Shown one piece after another: positions 1 through 6,046 of a stretch of 6,598 bases of DNA. This DNA is from Thiotrichales bacterium (GTDB lineage Bacteria > Pseudomonadota > Gammaproteobacteria > Thiomicrospirales > Thiomicrospiraceae). The DNA lies in the NCBI GenBank assembly GCA_014763835.1, contig JACXUQ010000074.1:1-6598 (forward strand). Direction: 5' to 3'. The translations under genes were made by a program, and so were the position numbers. The first letter of the stretch is position 1; every line of letters starts with the position of its first letter. The notes beneath the pieces were generated by a model. The model had not been told where the DNA came from. It ran no database searches and was given only the letters and a program-made list of their open reading frames with translations.

Positions 1-893
1 CCCGGCTGCAAAAACACCCCCATCGGCACGGTCGGCTTGCCGTCAAAGGTGGCACTGAAGTTGTAGGCCTGCGCGCCCAATTCTACACGTGCCACATCTT
101 TGAGGCGTAATAGCGCGCCATTCGATTCAGCACGCAGGATAATGTTTTCAAACTGGCTAACATCCGACAAACGCCCTTCGGTGGTCACCGTATAGGTGAA
201 GGCCTGCGGCTTGTCCATCGGCTCCTGACCGAAACGTCCGGCGGCAAACTGCGAGTTCTGCGCCTGAATTGCCTGTGCGATATCGTTAGGTGTCAGGCCG
301 TATTTGGCGAGCTTGTTCGGATCAAGCCAGATGCGCATGGAATAATCCTTGGCACCGAACTGACGCACCTCGCCCACGCCGGGAATCCGCGCCAATTCGT
401 CAAGAATATTGATCAAACCGTAGTTGGCCAAAAACACCGCATTTTGCGAACCGTCCGCCGAATACAGCGCAATCACCTTCAAAATGCTGGCCGACTTCTT
501 ATTGACCTGCACTCCCAACTGCTGCACTTCCGCCGGCAAGCGGTTTAAGGCGCCCTGCACCTTGTTGTTGACGTTGATATTGGCCTGATCGACATCCGTA
601 CCGATATCAAAGGTCACGGTCAGCGTCAGCGTGCCGGAGGACGAAGTGGTACTGTTGATATAAAGCATATTGTCGATGCCGTTGATTGCCTGCTCCAGCG
701 GCGCGGCCACCGTATCGGCAATGGTTTCGGCACTCGCGCCCGGATAGGTCGCCGTGACCTGTACCTGTGGCGGTACGATTTCCGGATATTCGGAGATGGG
801 CAGCGATTTCATGCCCAGATAACCGGCAATGATGACAATCACCGAAAACACGGTGGCCATTACCGGGCGGTCAATAAAAAACTTAGATAGCAT
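1..893 (-). CDS. RND multidrug efflux pump, inner-membrane transporter, N-terminal part (cut by left edge)
   Basis: This is the proton-driven inner-membrane pump of a tripartite AcrAB-TolC/MexAB-OprM type efflux system. The visible 297 residues begin MLSKFFIDRPVMATVFSVIV and end inside the porter domain; the gene continues past base 1. The family is normally about 1,030-1,060 residues, so under a third is seen. Residues 11-28 form the first membrane helix. Residues 30-135 match the PN1 porter subdomain (LPISEYPEIVPPQV, YPGASAETIADTV, NGIDNMLYINST). Residues 136-297 enter PN2 (ARIPGVGEVRQFGAKDYSMR, LTPNDIAQAIQAQN). The proton-relay Asp residues lie outside the window. The start is supported by GAGGA on the minus strand (900-904), 6 bases before the ATG. 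It lies 23 bases after the adaptor stop, so the two are very likely cotranscribed. The sequence shows features of both AcrB-like and MexF-like HAE1 pumps, so no symbol or substrate is assigned. The family call is secure; substrate range is unknown. Confidence 0.96.
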   Translation of the reverse strand, partial: MLSKFFIDRPVMATVFSVIVIIAGYLGMKSLPISEYPEIVPPQVQVTATYPGASAETIADTVAAPLEQAINGIDNMLYINSTTSSSGTLTLTVTFDIGTDVDQANINVNNKVQGALNRLPAEVQQLGVQVNKKSASILKVIALYSADGSQNAVFLANYGLINILDELARIPGVGEVRQFGAKDYSMRIWLDPNKLAKYGLTPNDIAQAIQAQNSQFAAGRFGQEPMDKPQAFTYTVTTEGRLSDVSQFENIILRAESNGALLRLKDVARVELGAQAYNFSATFDGKPTVPMGVFLQP

Positions 894-916
894 GACGTTT
901 CCTCAGCAATGGCAAA

Positions 917-2086
917 TTACGGTTTCGGTTCGGCGGACGCCGCGTTTGTCATCGCCTGCACCGGCGTGTTGGGACGCAGCTTGATGAGGTTCGCAACAAT
1001 CACCTGATCGCCGGCCTGCAAGCCGGACTCAACCAGCCAGTTTTCACCCTGCTGGGCCGCCAAGACAATCGGTACCAATACCGCCTTGCCGTCTTTGACC
1101 ACATACACGAATGCCTGATGACCGACTTGCATCACCGCCTTCTGCGGAATTTCAAAAACATTCAGCCGCTCCCCGAGCGCAACACGCAAACGTACAAACT
1201 CGCCCGGCATCAACTGCTGCTGCGGATTTTCGAACTTGGCGCGTGCCTCGACACTGCCGGTGTTAGGGTCAATGCGGCTGTCAACAAAATCGATTCTGCC
1301 GCTAGCGACCACTTGGTCTGTATCGTCAAGTACCTCTGCCTGCCATTCGCCAATCGACTGCAATTTGAGCTTACCTGCCGTTGCCAGGCGCTGCTGCTGT
1401 TTGCGCTCGCTGTCCGGCAAGGCAAAACTGACATAAACCGGGTCCAGCTGGGTAATGGTCGTCAACACCGCGTTTTGCGGATCACTGCCCACCCAGTTGC
1501 CCACATCCTGTTGCTTGATGCCGGTGATCCCCTCAATTTCGGCTTTCACCTCGGTGTAATCCAGATCGATCAACGCATTCTCCACCGCCGCTTCGGCAGC
1601 CGCACGGCTGGCTTTGGCCTGCTCCAGATTAGCCAGCGCCAAATCCACATCCTGTTCACTAATGGCGGTGCCGCGCGACAAGGCGCTGACGCGTTCATAT
1701 TCGCGCTGCATCTGATTGAGATTGGCCTGCTCTTTTTGCAGCTGCGCCTTCGCCTGGCTCACCGCAGCGCGGTAGCGGCGGTCGTCAATCTTGTAGAGCA
1801 GCTGTCCGGCATTGACGCGCTGGCCGTCTTCATAAAATTTGGACTGCAAAATGCCGGCAACACGCGCATGCACTTCAACCTGCTGAAAAGCCTGCACACG
1901 ACCGGGATAAGTTGCAAACAGCATACGATTGCTTTGGACGACCGACTGCACCTGTACCGGCATAGCCTGAGGCGCCGCAGAGCCGGCCTGTTGAGTTTTT
2001 TCGGCTGCAAAAGCAAGCGGCGTCCACAAAACGGCACAAAGCCCTAAACAGCCGACGGTTATTTTCAGACAGGATGTGCTGCGCAT
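917..2086 (-). CDS. RND efflux periplasmic adaptor (membrane fusion protein, AcrA/MexA type)
   Basis: This 389-residue adaptor bridges the RND pump and a TolC-like outer-membrane channel. Residues 1-27 look like a signal peptide ending AFA|AEK. Residues about 68-100 are the first half of the lipoyl-like barrel-sandwich domain (VEVHARVAGILQSKFYEDG). Residues about 103-175 form an alpha-helical hairpin. The hairpin tip carries the RxxxLxxxxxxS channel-docking motif as R132, L136 and S143, equivalent to R128/L132/S139 of E. coli AcrA. The second lipoyl half follows at about 176-210, then a beta-barrel (to about 300) and the membrane-proximal domain. The length is typical. No good lipobox is seen: C13 is preceded by TVG after a very short hydrophobic stretch, and C17 by LGL. 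It may therefore be a soluble periplasmic protein, unlike AcrA and MexA. GAGG on the minus strand (2094-2097) lies 7 bases before the ATG. It is the first gene of the efflux operon, probably repressed by the divergent TetR protein. Confidence 0.96.
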   Translation of the reverse strand: MRSTSCLKITVGCLGLCAVLWTPLAFAAEKTQQAGSAAPQAMPVQVQSVVQSNRMLFATYPGRVQAFQQVEVHARVAGILQSKFYEDGQRVNAGQLLYKIDDRRYRAAVSQAKAQLQKEQANLNQMQREYERVSALSRGTAISEQDVDLALANLEQAKASRAAAEAAVENALIDLDYTEVKAEIEGITGIKQQDVGNWVGSDPQNAVLTTITQLDPVYVSFALPDSERKQQQRLATAGKLKLQSIGEWQAEVLDDTDQVVASGRIDFVDSRIDPNTGSVEARAKFENPQQQLMPGEFVRLRVALGERLNVFEIPQKAVMQVGHQAFVYVVKDGKAVLVPIVLAAQQGENWLVESGLQAGDQVIVANLIKLRPNTPVQAMTNAASAEPKP

Positions 2087-2117
2087 AACAAAACCTCAAA
2101 AAATAAATAATGACAAC

Positions 2118-2141
2118 AAAGTGTAGCACAGATTACACTTT
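2118..2141. promoter_or_regulatory. Candidate TetR-family operator (24-base inverted repeat)
   Basis: Perfect 8-base arms, AAAGTGTA (2118-2125) and TACACTTT (2134-2141), are separated by 8 unpaired bases, GCACAGAT. The repeat lies in the region between the divergent adaptor and tetR genes. It covers the -10 box and whole spacer of the best adaptor promoter and abuts its -35 box. A 24-base palindrome is the size of the operator described for AcrR of E. coli, which also controls an RND operon. Binding by the TetR protein encoded next door is inferred from position and symmetry. No second copy was noticed in the window. Confidence 0.72.
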
Positions 2142-2147
2142 TAGCAA
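2120..2147 (-). promoter_or_regulatory. Candidate sigma70 promoter of the efflux operon
   Basis: Reading the minus strand, TTGCTA (2142-2147) serves as -35 and TACACT (2120-2125) as -10, with a 16-base spacer. Transcription would start near 2113, giving a leader of roughly 27 bases that includes the GAGG ribosome binding site at 2094-2097. Each box matches the consensus at 4 of 6 positions. The inverted repeat at 2118-2141 overlaps the -10 box and spacer, which favours control by a repressor. Boxes were judged by eye. Confidence 0.55.
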
Positions 2148-2172
2148 GCGGGTTTTGGCCGTCTGTTTAGGT

Positions 2173-2178
2173 TATAAT
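2173..2178 (+). promoter_or_regulatory. Candidate -10 box of the tetR promoter
   Basis: An exact TATAAT lies 59 bases upstream of the ATG at 2238. No good -35 hexamer is present at 15-19 bases upstream (the region 2148-2157 reads GCGGGTTTTG), so the promoter may be weak or rely on other contacts. Initiation would be near 2185, downstream of the alternative TTG start at 2178, which argues for the ATG as the true start. The operator-like repeat ends at 2141, just upstream of where the -35 region would be, so autoregulation is possible but less direct than repression of the efflux operon. Confidence 0.5.
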
Positions 2179-2237
2179 TGCGCAAAAGTATTTTTAGCTT
2201 TCTGGAACAATTCACGTTAAGTCACATCCGAGTTACT

Positions 2238-2873
2238 ATGCCGCAAACCGCCTCCACCCCCGCCCTTTTGACCAAACGCGGCCTCGCACGCCAGCAAAAA
2301 CTGCTTGAGGTGGCGGAACGCGCTTTCTTGCAAAACGGTTATGCAGCCACCAGCGTTAACGAAATCGTACGCCAAGCCGGAGGTTCTCTGGGCACACTTT
2401 ACCGTCAGTTCGGTAATAAACTGGGGCTGTTTGAAGCAGTTTTCAAAAAGAAATCGCAGGAAATTTTCGCCCCTTTCGACGACGATGCCCTGTGGAGCGA
2501 CGATATGGCTAAAAGCCTCTATACGTTTGGACACACGTTGCAGCATATTGCTCTCTCAGCCGACGGGGTGGCCATCTATCGGTTGGTGGTCAGCGAAAAC
2601 AATCTGGATCAGGGCGAAATTCAAAAGATCTTTTACAAGCACGGACCGCAAACCGCCATCAGAGTATTGGCGCGTTATCTGGAAAAGCAAATGAAGGCGC
2701 AGCGCATCCAGCTACTCAATGCTGAATTGGCGGCACAACAGTTTTTGGAAATGATAAAAGGCCCCTTTGTGTTACGGGCGCTGTTTGGCGAATCGCTTGC
2801 GGAACAAGAACTGGAAACCGCTTTGAATCAAGCCATCATGCTATTTCTGAAAGGATGCGAAAAAGCCGGCTAA
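2238..2873 (+). CDS. TetR/AcrR-family transcriptional regulator, probable local repressor of the efflux operon
   Basis: This 211-residue DNA-binding protein starts MPQTASTPALLTKRGLARQQ. Residues 17-68 are a typical TetR helix-turn-helix domain: a first helix ending AFLQNGYAATSV, then EIVRQAGGSLGTLYRQFGNK as the recognition unit, then LGLFEAVF. The C-terminal part (about 85-205), with VAIYRLVVSE and AAQQFLEMIKGPFVLRALFG, resembles the AefR-like TetR ligand-binding domain; this is a judgement by eye. The frame is open back to a TTG at 2178, which would add 20 residues. That codon overlaps the likely -10 box, and the extra residues look unlike the family, so the ATG at 2238 is preferred despite a weak ribosome binding site (CGAG, 2229-2232). 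Its divergent position next to an RND operon and a shared inverted repeat suggests it represses that operon and is released by a ligand, possibly a pump substrate. The ligand is unknown. Confidence 0.93.
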   Translation: MPQTASTPALLTKRGLARQQKLLEVAERAFLQNGYAATSVNEIVRQAGGSLGTLYRQFGNKLGLFEAVFKKKSQEIFAPFDDDALWSDDMAKSLYTFGHTLQHIALSADGVAIYRLVVSENNLDQGEIQKIFYKHGPQTAIRVLARYLEKQMKAQRIQLLNAELAAQQFLEMIKGPFVLRALFGESLAEQELETALNQAIMLFLKGCEKAG

Positions 2874-2885
2874 GCTTTACAGGCA

Positions 2886-2905
2886 AGACGCTTAATAACG
2901 CGTCT
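2886..2905. other. Short stem-loop at the convergent tetR/merR junction
   Basis: AGACGC (2886-2891) and GCGTCT (2900-2905) can pair as a 6-base stem around an 8-base loop that contains the merR stop codon. No T-run follows the stem on either strand, so this does not meet the usual criteria for an intrinsic terminator. A still weaker pairing, AAAGC with GCTTT, surrounds the tetR stop (2862-2866 with 2874-2878). It could slow or protect converging transcripts, or be chance. Confidence 0.25.
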
Positions 2906-3281
2906 GGATATGGTTTCTGAACGACTGCAACTGCAATTTAAGACTTTGCAGCTGCTCCAAAGCCCCGCGTTTTTCCTGCGGCAACTCTTCCGCTTTGGGC
3001 ACGGCACGACTTTGCGCCAGACGCGCTTTGGCGCCGGGAATGGTAAAGCCCTGATGGTGCAACAGGTTCTTGATTTCTAAAACCAGCTCTACATCGTTAC
3101 GCTGATAATAGCGACGTCCGCTGCGTTTGCTGGGTTCCAACTGCGGAAACACCTGCTCCCAATAGCGCAGTACGTGCGACTTCAGGTCGCACAACTCCGC
3201 TACCTCACCGATGGTGAAGTATTTTTTATCAGGCAGTTCAATCTCAATCTGAACGTCTTGTGGCGAATTAGGCTTCGGCAT
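2892..3281 (-). CDS. MerR-family transcriptional regulator of the pheST-ihfA cluster
   Basis: This small regulator has 129 residues from the ATG at 3281, or 135 from a GTG at 3299. Residue numbers here use the ATG. The winged helix-turn-helix is at about 20-90: KKYFTIGEVAELCDLKSHVL, then RYWEQVFPQLEPSKRSGRRY and YQRNDVELVLEIKNLLHHQG, ending FTIPGAKARL. The charged, Leu/Gln-rich tail (EKRGALEQLQSLKLQLQSF) should form a dimerisation coiled coil. There is no cysteine-rich metal-binding tail or effector domain, so it is the short MlrA-like kind, not a metal or drug sensor. It overlaps the end of ihfA by 14 bases (ATG) or 32 bases (GTG). Neither start has a clear ribosome binding site, so translation is probably coupled to ihfA. 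A MerR gene directly after ihfA is a recurrent arrangement in proteobacteria, but its targets are not established and cannot be read here. Confidence 0.92.
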   Translation of the reverse strand: MPKPNSPQDVQIEIELPDKKYFTIGEVAELCDLKSHVLRYWEQVFPQLEPSKRSGRRYYQRNDVELVLEIKNLLHHQGFTIPGAKARLAQSRAVPKAEELPQEKRGALEQLQSLKLQLQSFRNHIQTRY

Positions 3282-3561
3282 GGTTATCGATTTGCGCACG
3301 CAATTTTTGACCAGGCTTAAATGTTACCACTCTTCTTGCCGAAATAGGAACATCTTCACCGGTTCTTGGGTTACGGCCAGGACGCGACGACTTATCGCGC
3401 AGTTCAAAGTTACCAAAACCCGATAGTTTGATCTGCTCGCCAGAAATCAGCACTTCACTGATCTGATCGTAAAACTGCTCGACAAGATCTTTGGACTCGC
3501 GTTTGTTAAACCCAAACGTCTCAGATAAAGATTCAGCAATATCCGCTTTTGTAAGAGTCAT
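3268..3561 (-). CDS. ihfA: Integration host factor subunit alpha
   Basis: IhfA is one half of the IHF heterodimer, a nucleoid protein that bends DNA sharply at specific sites and acts in transcription, recombination and replication. The 97-residue product has the full family layout: an N-terminal dimerisation helix pair (MTLTKADIAESLSETFGFNK onward), the LSGFGNFELRDK strand, and the DNA-binding arm RPGRNPRTGEDVPISARRVV. Pro65, which intercalates at the kink in E. coli IhfA, is present at the same number. The spacing and the PGRNPRTGE/VTFKPGQKLR signature favour IhfA over IhfB or HU. AAGGG on the minus strand (3571-3575) lies 9 bases before the ATG. It sits 72 bases after pheT and overlaps the following MerR gene. 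In E. coli ihfA likewise follows pheT and is expressed both from the operon and from its own autoregulated promoter. Confidence 0.98.
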   Translation of the reverse strand: MTLTKADIAESLSETFGFNKRESKDLVEQFYDQISEVLISGEQIKLSGFGNFELRDKSSRPGRNPRTGEDVPISARRVVTFKPGQKLRAQIDNHAEA

Positions 3562-3586
3562 TTTGGTTATCCCTTAATTATTTTAA

Positions 3587-3616
3587 ATTATGGTTTTTGT
3601 GTTGTTTACCCGTAAA
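3587..3616 (-). promoter_or_regulatory. Possible internal promoter for ihfA-merR
   Basis: The 72-base gap between pheT and ihfA is AT-rich. On the minus strand TTTACG (3611-3616) and CATAAT (3587-3592), separated by 18 bases, could act as -35 and -10, with a start near 3580 and a very short leader. The -35 lies inside a small inverted repeat, TTTAC-CC-GTAAA (3605-3616). No convincing IHF consensus site and no intrinsic terminator were seen in the gap. This is a weak call supported mainly by the known existence of a separate ihfA promoter in E. coli. Confidence 0.33.
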
Positions 3617-3633
3617 TCTATGACCGCGACGGC

Positions 3634-6024
3634 TTAACGCAATACCGCGTTCACCGCCGCTTTGGCGGATGCCAATACTTCGGCCACCAACGTCTCGACC
3701 TCTTCGTCCTGCAGAGTGCGTTCGATATGCTGCATCTTCAAGGTGATGGCGACACTCTTCTGATTCGGTTCAATCCCTTGGCCTCGGTAAATATCGAACA
3801 GTTCCACCGATTGCAGAATGTCAGACTCGACGGCCATCACCGCATCCAGTAACTGCTGCACCGCTACTGCTTCATCGACCACGAAGGCCAAATCGCGCTG
3901 TACCTCAGGGAACTTGGAAATCGCTTTGGCAGCGGGCACTTTCATGGTCATCAGTGCATCCTGGCGGATCTGGAACATAAACACGTCCCCGCTCACGTCC
4001 ATTGCCTTGACCAGTTGCGGATGCAATTTACCCATCACACCCACTTCCTTGCCGTCTTTCATCAGCGCGGCCGATTGCCCCGGATGCAAGGCAGGATTGC
4101 TGCAAGGTTCAAAACGGATTTTGCCAAGCTGATGGCTCATGCGCAGCAAGGTTTCGACATCGCCTTTCAGATCAAAGAAATCCGCTTTGCGGGAGACTTC
4201 ATCCCAACCGGAGTCCGCTACGCCGCCAACAATCGCACCGCCCAGCATCGGGATTTGCGTCGCACCGGTCGGATCGGTATCGTTTTTAAAGAACACCAAG
4301 CCGCTCTCAAAAAGTCGCACACGCGACTGCTGGCGATTCTGGTTGTAGGCAATCGTTTGCAGCAGGCCAGGAAACAGTGTGGTACGCATGGCCTTCATGT
4401 CATCGGAAATCGGGTTCTTCAGCAACACATAAGGCAGGTCAGGTGCCAATAACTGCTGTTTGGTTTCGTCTACAAAGCTGTAGGTCACCACTTCGTTGTA
4501 ACCGCGTTGCACCAGCGCATTTTTCAGCACATGCAACTCCTGCTCCGATTCCGGCAGTTCATTCAACGTCATCGGTGCTGACAGAGGCGTTTCCGGCAAA
4601 TTATTGTAACCGTACACACGGCCCAACTCTTCGATCAGATCCACTTCAATCGCCATATCAAAACGGAAGGTCGGAGCGGTCACCGTCCAGCCGTTGGGAT
4701 TGGCTTCACAGCCGAATCCCAGACGTTTGAAAATCGTTTCCACTTCGCTGTCAGCCAACTGTAGGCCAAGACGCTTGCCGATGGTTTCACGGCGCAATTC
4801 AATCACCGCTGGCTGCGCTAGATGTGCTTCATCTACAACACGTTGAATTTCGCTAATCTGACCGCCGGCAATTTCGGTAAACAGTTGCAGGGCACGATTC
4901 AACGCACGTTCCGGCAACATCGGATCGACCCCACGCTCAAAGCGGTGAGACGAGTCAGTATGCAATCCGTATTGACGCGCCTTGCCGACAATCGCCAAAG
5001 GCGAAAAATGCGCGCACTCAAAGAAAATCGCGGTGGTTTCATCAGTCACCGAAGTGGACAGGCCGCCCATAATCCCGGCGAGTGCAATCGCCCCGGAATC
5101 GTCGGCGATGACCAAAGTATCGGCATTCAGCGTCAGCTCTTTCTCATCCAGCGTTACCAGCTTCTCGCCAGCCTTGGCTTGGCGCACCTGCACCGCACCT
5201 TGCAGCTTGTTAAGGTCAAAAGCATGCATCGGCTGGCCCAACTCCAGCAACACATAGTTGGTGATATCCACCACCAGACTCAAGGAACGCACCCCGCCGC
5301 GTTGCAGCTTCTGTACCATCCACAAAGGCGTTTTTGCCTGGGCATCAAAACCGGTTACAACACAACCCAGATATTTTGGACAGGCCGGAGTATTTTCCAC
5401 CTTAACCGTCACCGGGCAAGCGCCCTGATAGGTCAATTGAGCCGCTGCAAACGGTTGTTTCAGTTCAGCGCCACTGATCGCCGCGACATCGCGGGCAATC
5501 CCTTCCACACTCAGACAGTCGGCGCGGTTTGGCGTCAAATCCACATCAATCATCGTATCGTTTAATTGCAGATATTCGCGCACATCCATGCCGATTGGTG
5601 CGTCGGCCGGCAGTACATGCAAACCGTCAACACCGTCATCCGGCAGACCGAGTTCGCTGGCACCGCACAACATGCCATTGGATGGCACGCCGCGCAATTT
5701 GGCTTTCTTGATTTTGAAATCGCCCGGCAATACCGCGCCGACTTTGGCGCAGCAGGCTTTCATGCCGGCAACAACGTTTCTTGCACCACAGACAATCTGC
5801 AACAGCTCGTCTTCACCAACATCCACCTGCGTCACATTCAACTTGTCGGCATCAGGATGCTTTTCAAACGACACAACCTGACCGACCACCACATTGCTAA
5901 ACTCGCCGGCCACAGCTTCCATATCATCGACTTCCAGTCCAGCCAGACTCAACGATTCAGACAATGTGTGGCTATCCCACTCAGGGTTGCACCACTCTCT
6001 TAACCAATTTTCGCTAAATTTCAT
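3634..6024 (-). CDS. pheT: Phenylalanine--tRNA ligase beta subunit
   Basis: PheT is the large subunit of the cytoplasmic alpha2-beta2 enzyme that charges tRNA(Phe); it binds tRNA and edits mischarged Tyr-tRNA(Phe). The product has 796 residues (E. coli 795) and aligns along its whole length. Residues about 39-150 form the tRNA-binding OB fold (VVVGQVVSFEKHPDADKLNV, LRGVPSNGMLCGASELG). Residues about 210-395 form the B3/B4 editing domain (ELGQPMHAFD, GIMGG, FFECAHFSPL, GLHTDSSHRFERGVDP). B5 is at about 403-475 (ending VYGYNNLPE). The catalytic-like core follows (TYSFVDE, NQNRQQSRVRLFESGL, NPALHPGQSA). The tRNA anticodon-binding FDX-ACB domain is at about 702-795 (ISKFPEVQRDLAFVV, FDIYRGQGI). 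Editing-site residues H267, G320, E336 and T356 correspond to E. coli H265, G318, E334 and T354; the residue at E. coli A356 is Ser358 here. It starts 22 bases after pheS, with GGTGA upstream as a likely ribosome binding site. Confidence 0.99.
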   Translation of the reverse strand: MKFSENWLREWCNPEWDSHTLSESLSLAGLEVDDMEAVAGEFSNVVVGQVVSFEKHPDADKLNVTQVDVGEDELLQIVCGARNVVAGMKACCAKVGAVLPGDFKIKKAKLRGVPSNGMLCGASELGLPDDGVDGLHVLPADAPIGMDVREYLQLNDTMIDVDLTPNRADCLSVEGIARDVAAISGAELKQPFAAAQLTYQGACPVTVKVENTPACPKYLGCVVTGFDAQAKTPLWMVQKLQRGGVRSLSLVVDITNYVLLELGQPMHAFDLNKLQGAVQVRQAKAGEKLVTLDEKELTLNADTLVIADDSGAIALAGIMGGLSTSVTDETTAIFFECAHFSPLAIVGKARQYGLHTDSSHRFERGVDPMLPERALNRALQLFTEIAGGQISEIQRVVDEAHLAQPAVIELRRETIGKRLGLQLADSEVETIFKRLGFGCEANPNGWTVTAPTFRFDMAIEVDLIEELGRVYGYNNLPETPLSAPMTLNELPESEQELHVLKNALVQRGYNEVVTYSFVDETKQQLLAPDLPYVLLKNPISDDMKAMRTTLFPGLLQTIAYNQNRQQSRVRLFESGLVFFKNDTDPTGATQIPMLGGAIVGGVADSGWDEVSRKADFFDLKGDVETLLRMSHQLGKIRFEPCSNPALHPGQSAALMKDGKEVGVMGKLHPQLVKAMDVSGDVFMFQIRQDALMTMKVPAAKAISKFPEVQRDLAFVVDEAVAVQQLLDAVMAVESDILQSVELFDIYRGQGIEPNQKSVAITLKMQHIERTLQDEEVETLVAEVLASAKAAVNAVLR

Positions 6025-6046
6025 ACTCTTGTTCTCACCCGGCGGA

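Noticed and set aside
1118..2047. Plus-strand open frame of 309 residues opposite the adaptor gene
   Set aside because: It lies wholly antisense to a well-supported adaptor gene with clear domains and a ribosome binding site. Its translation shows no recognisable domain, and such frames arise from codon bias on the coding strand.
2144..2152. GCAAGCGGG, resembling a Pasteurellaceae uptake signal
   Set aside because: It has mismatches to the ACAAGCGGT form, is a single copy by eye, and nothing else suggests Pasteurellaceae.
2158..2165. GCCGTCTG, resembling the core of a Neisseria DNA uptake sequence
   Set aside because: The match stops before the final AA, only one copy was noticed, and the gene content points to a different group.
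2178..2185. Perfect 8-base palindrome TTGCGCAA at the likely tetR transcription start
   Set aside because: It is too short to distinguish from chance, has no similarity to the arms of the 2118-2141 repeat, and does not extend outward.
2217..2546. Minus-strand open frame opposite the tetR gene
   Set aside because: It is antisense to a clear helix-turn-helix protein and its translation has a poly-Gly run with no recognisable domain.
3562..3600. Possible IHF site upstream of ihfA (AATTAAGGGATAA on the minus strand)
   Set aside because: It differs from WATCAANNNNTTR at two positions that matter and overlaps the ribosome binding site, so it is not supported.
3818..6003. Several plus-strand open frames (up to 247 residues at 4822-5565) opposite pheT
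   Set aside because: All are antisense to the complete, full-length-matching pheT gene. Their translations are low-complexity or His/Gln-rich shadows with no recognisable fold.
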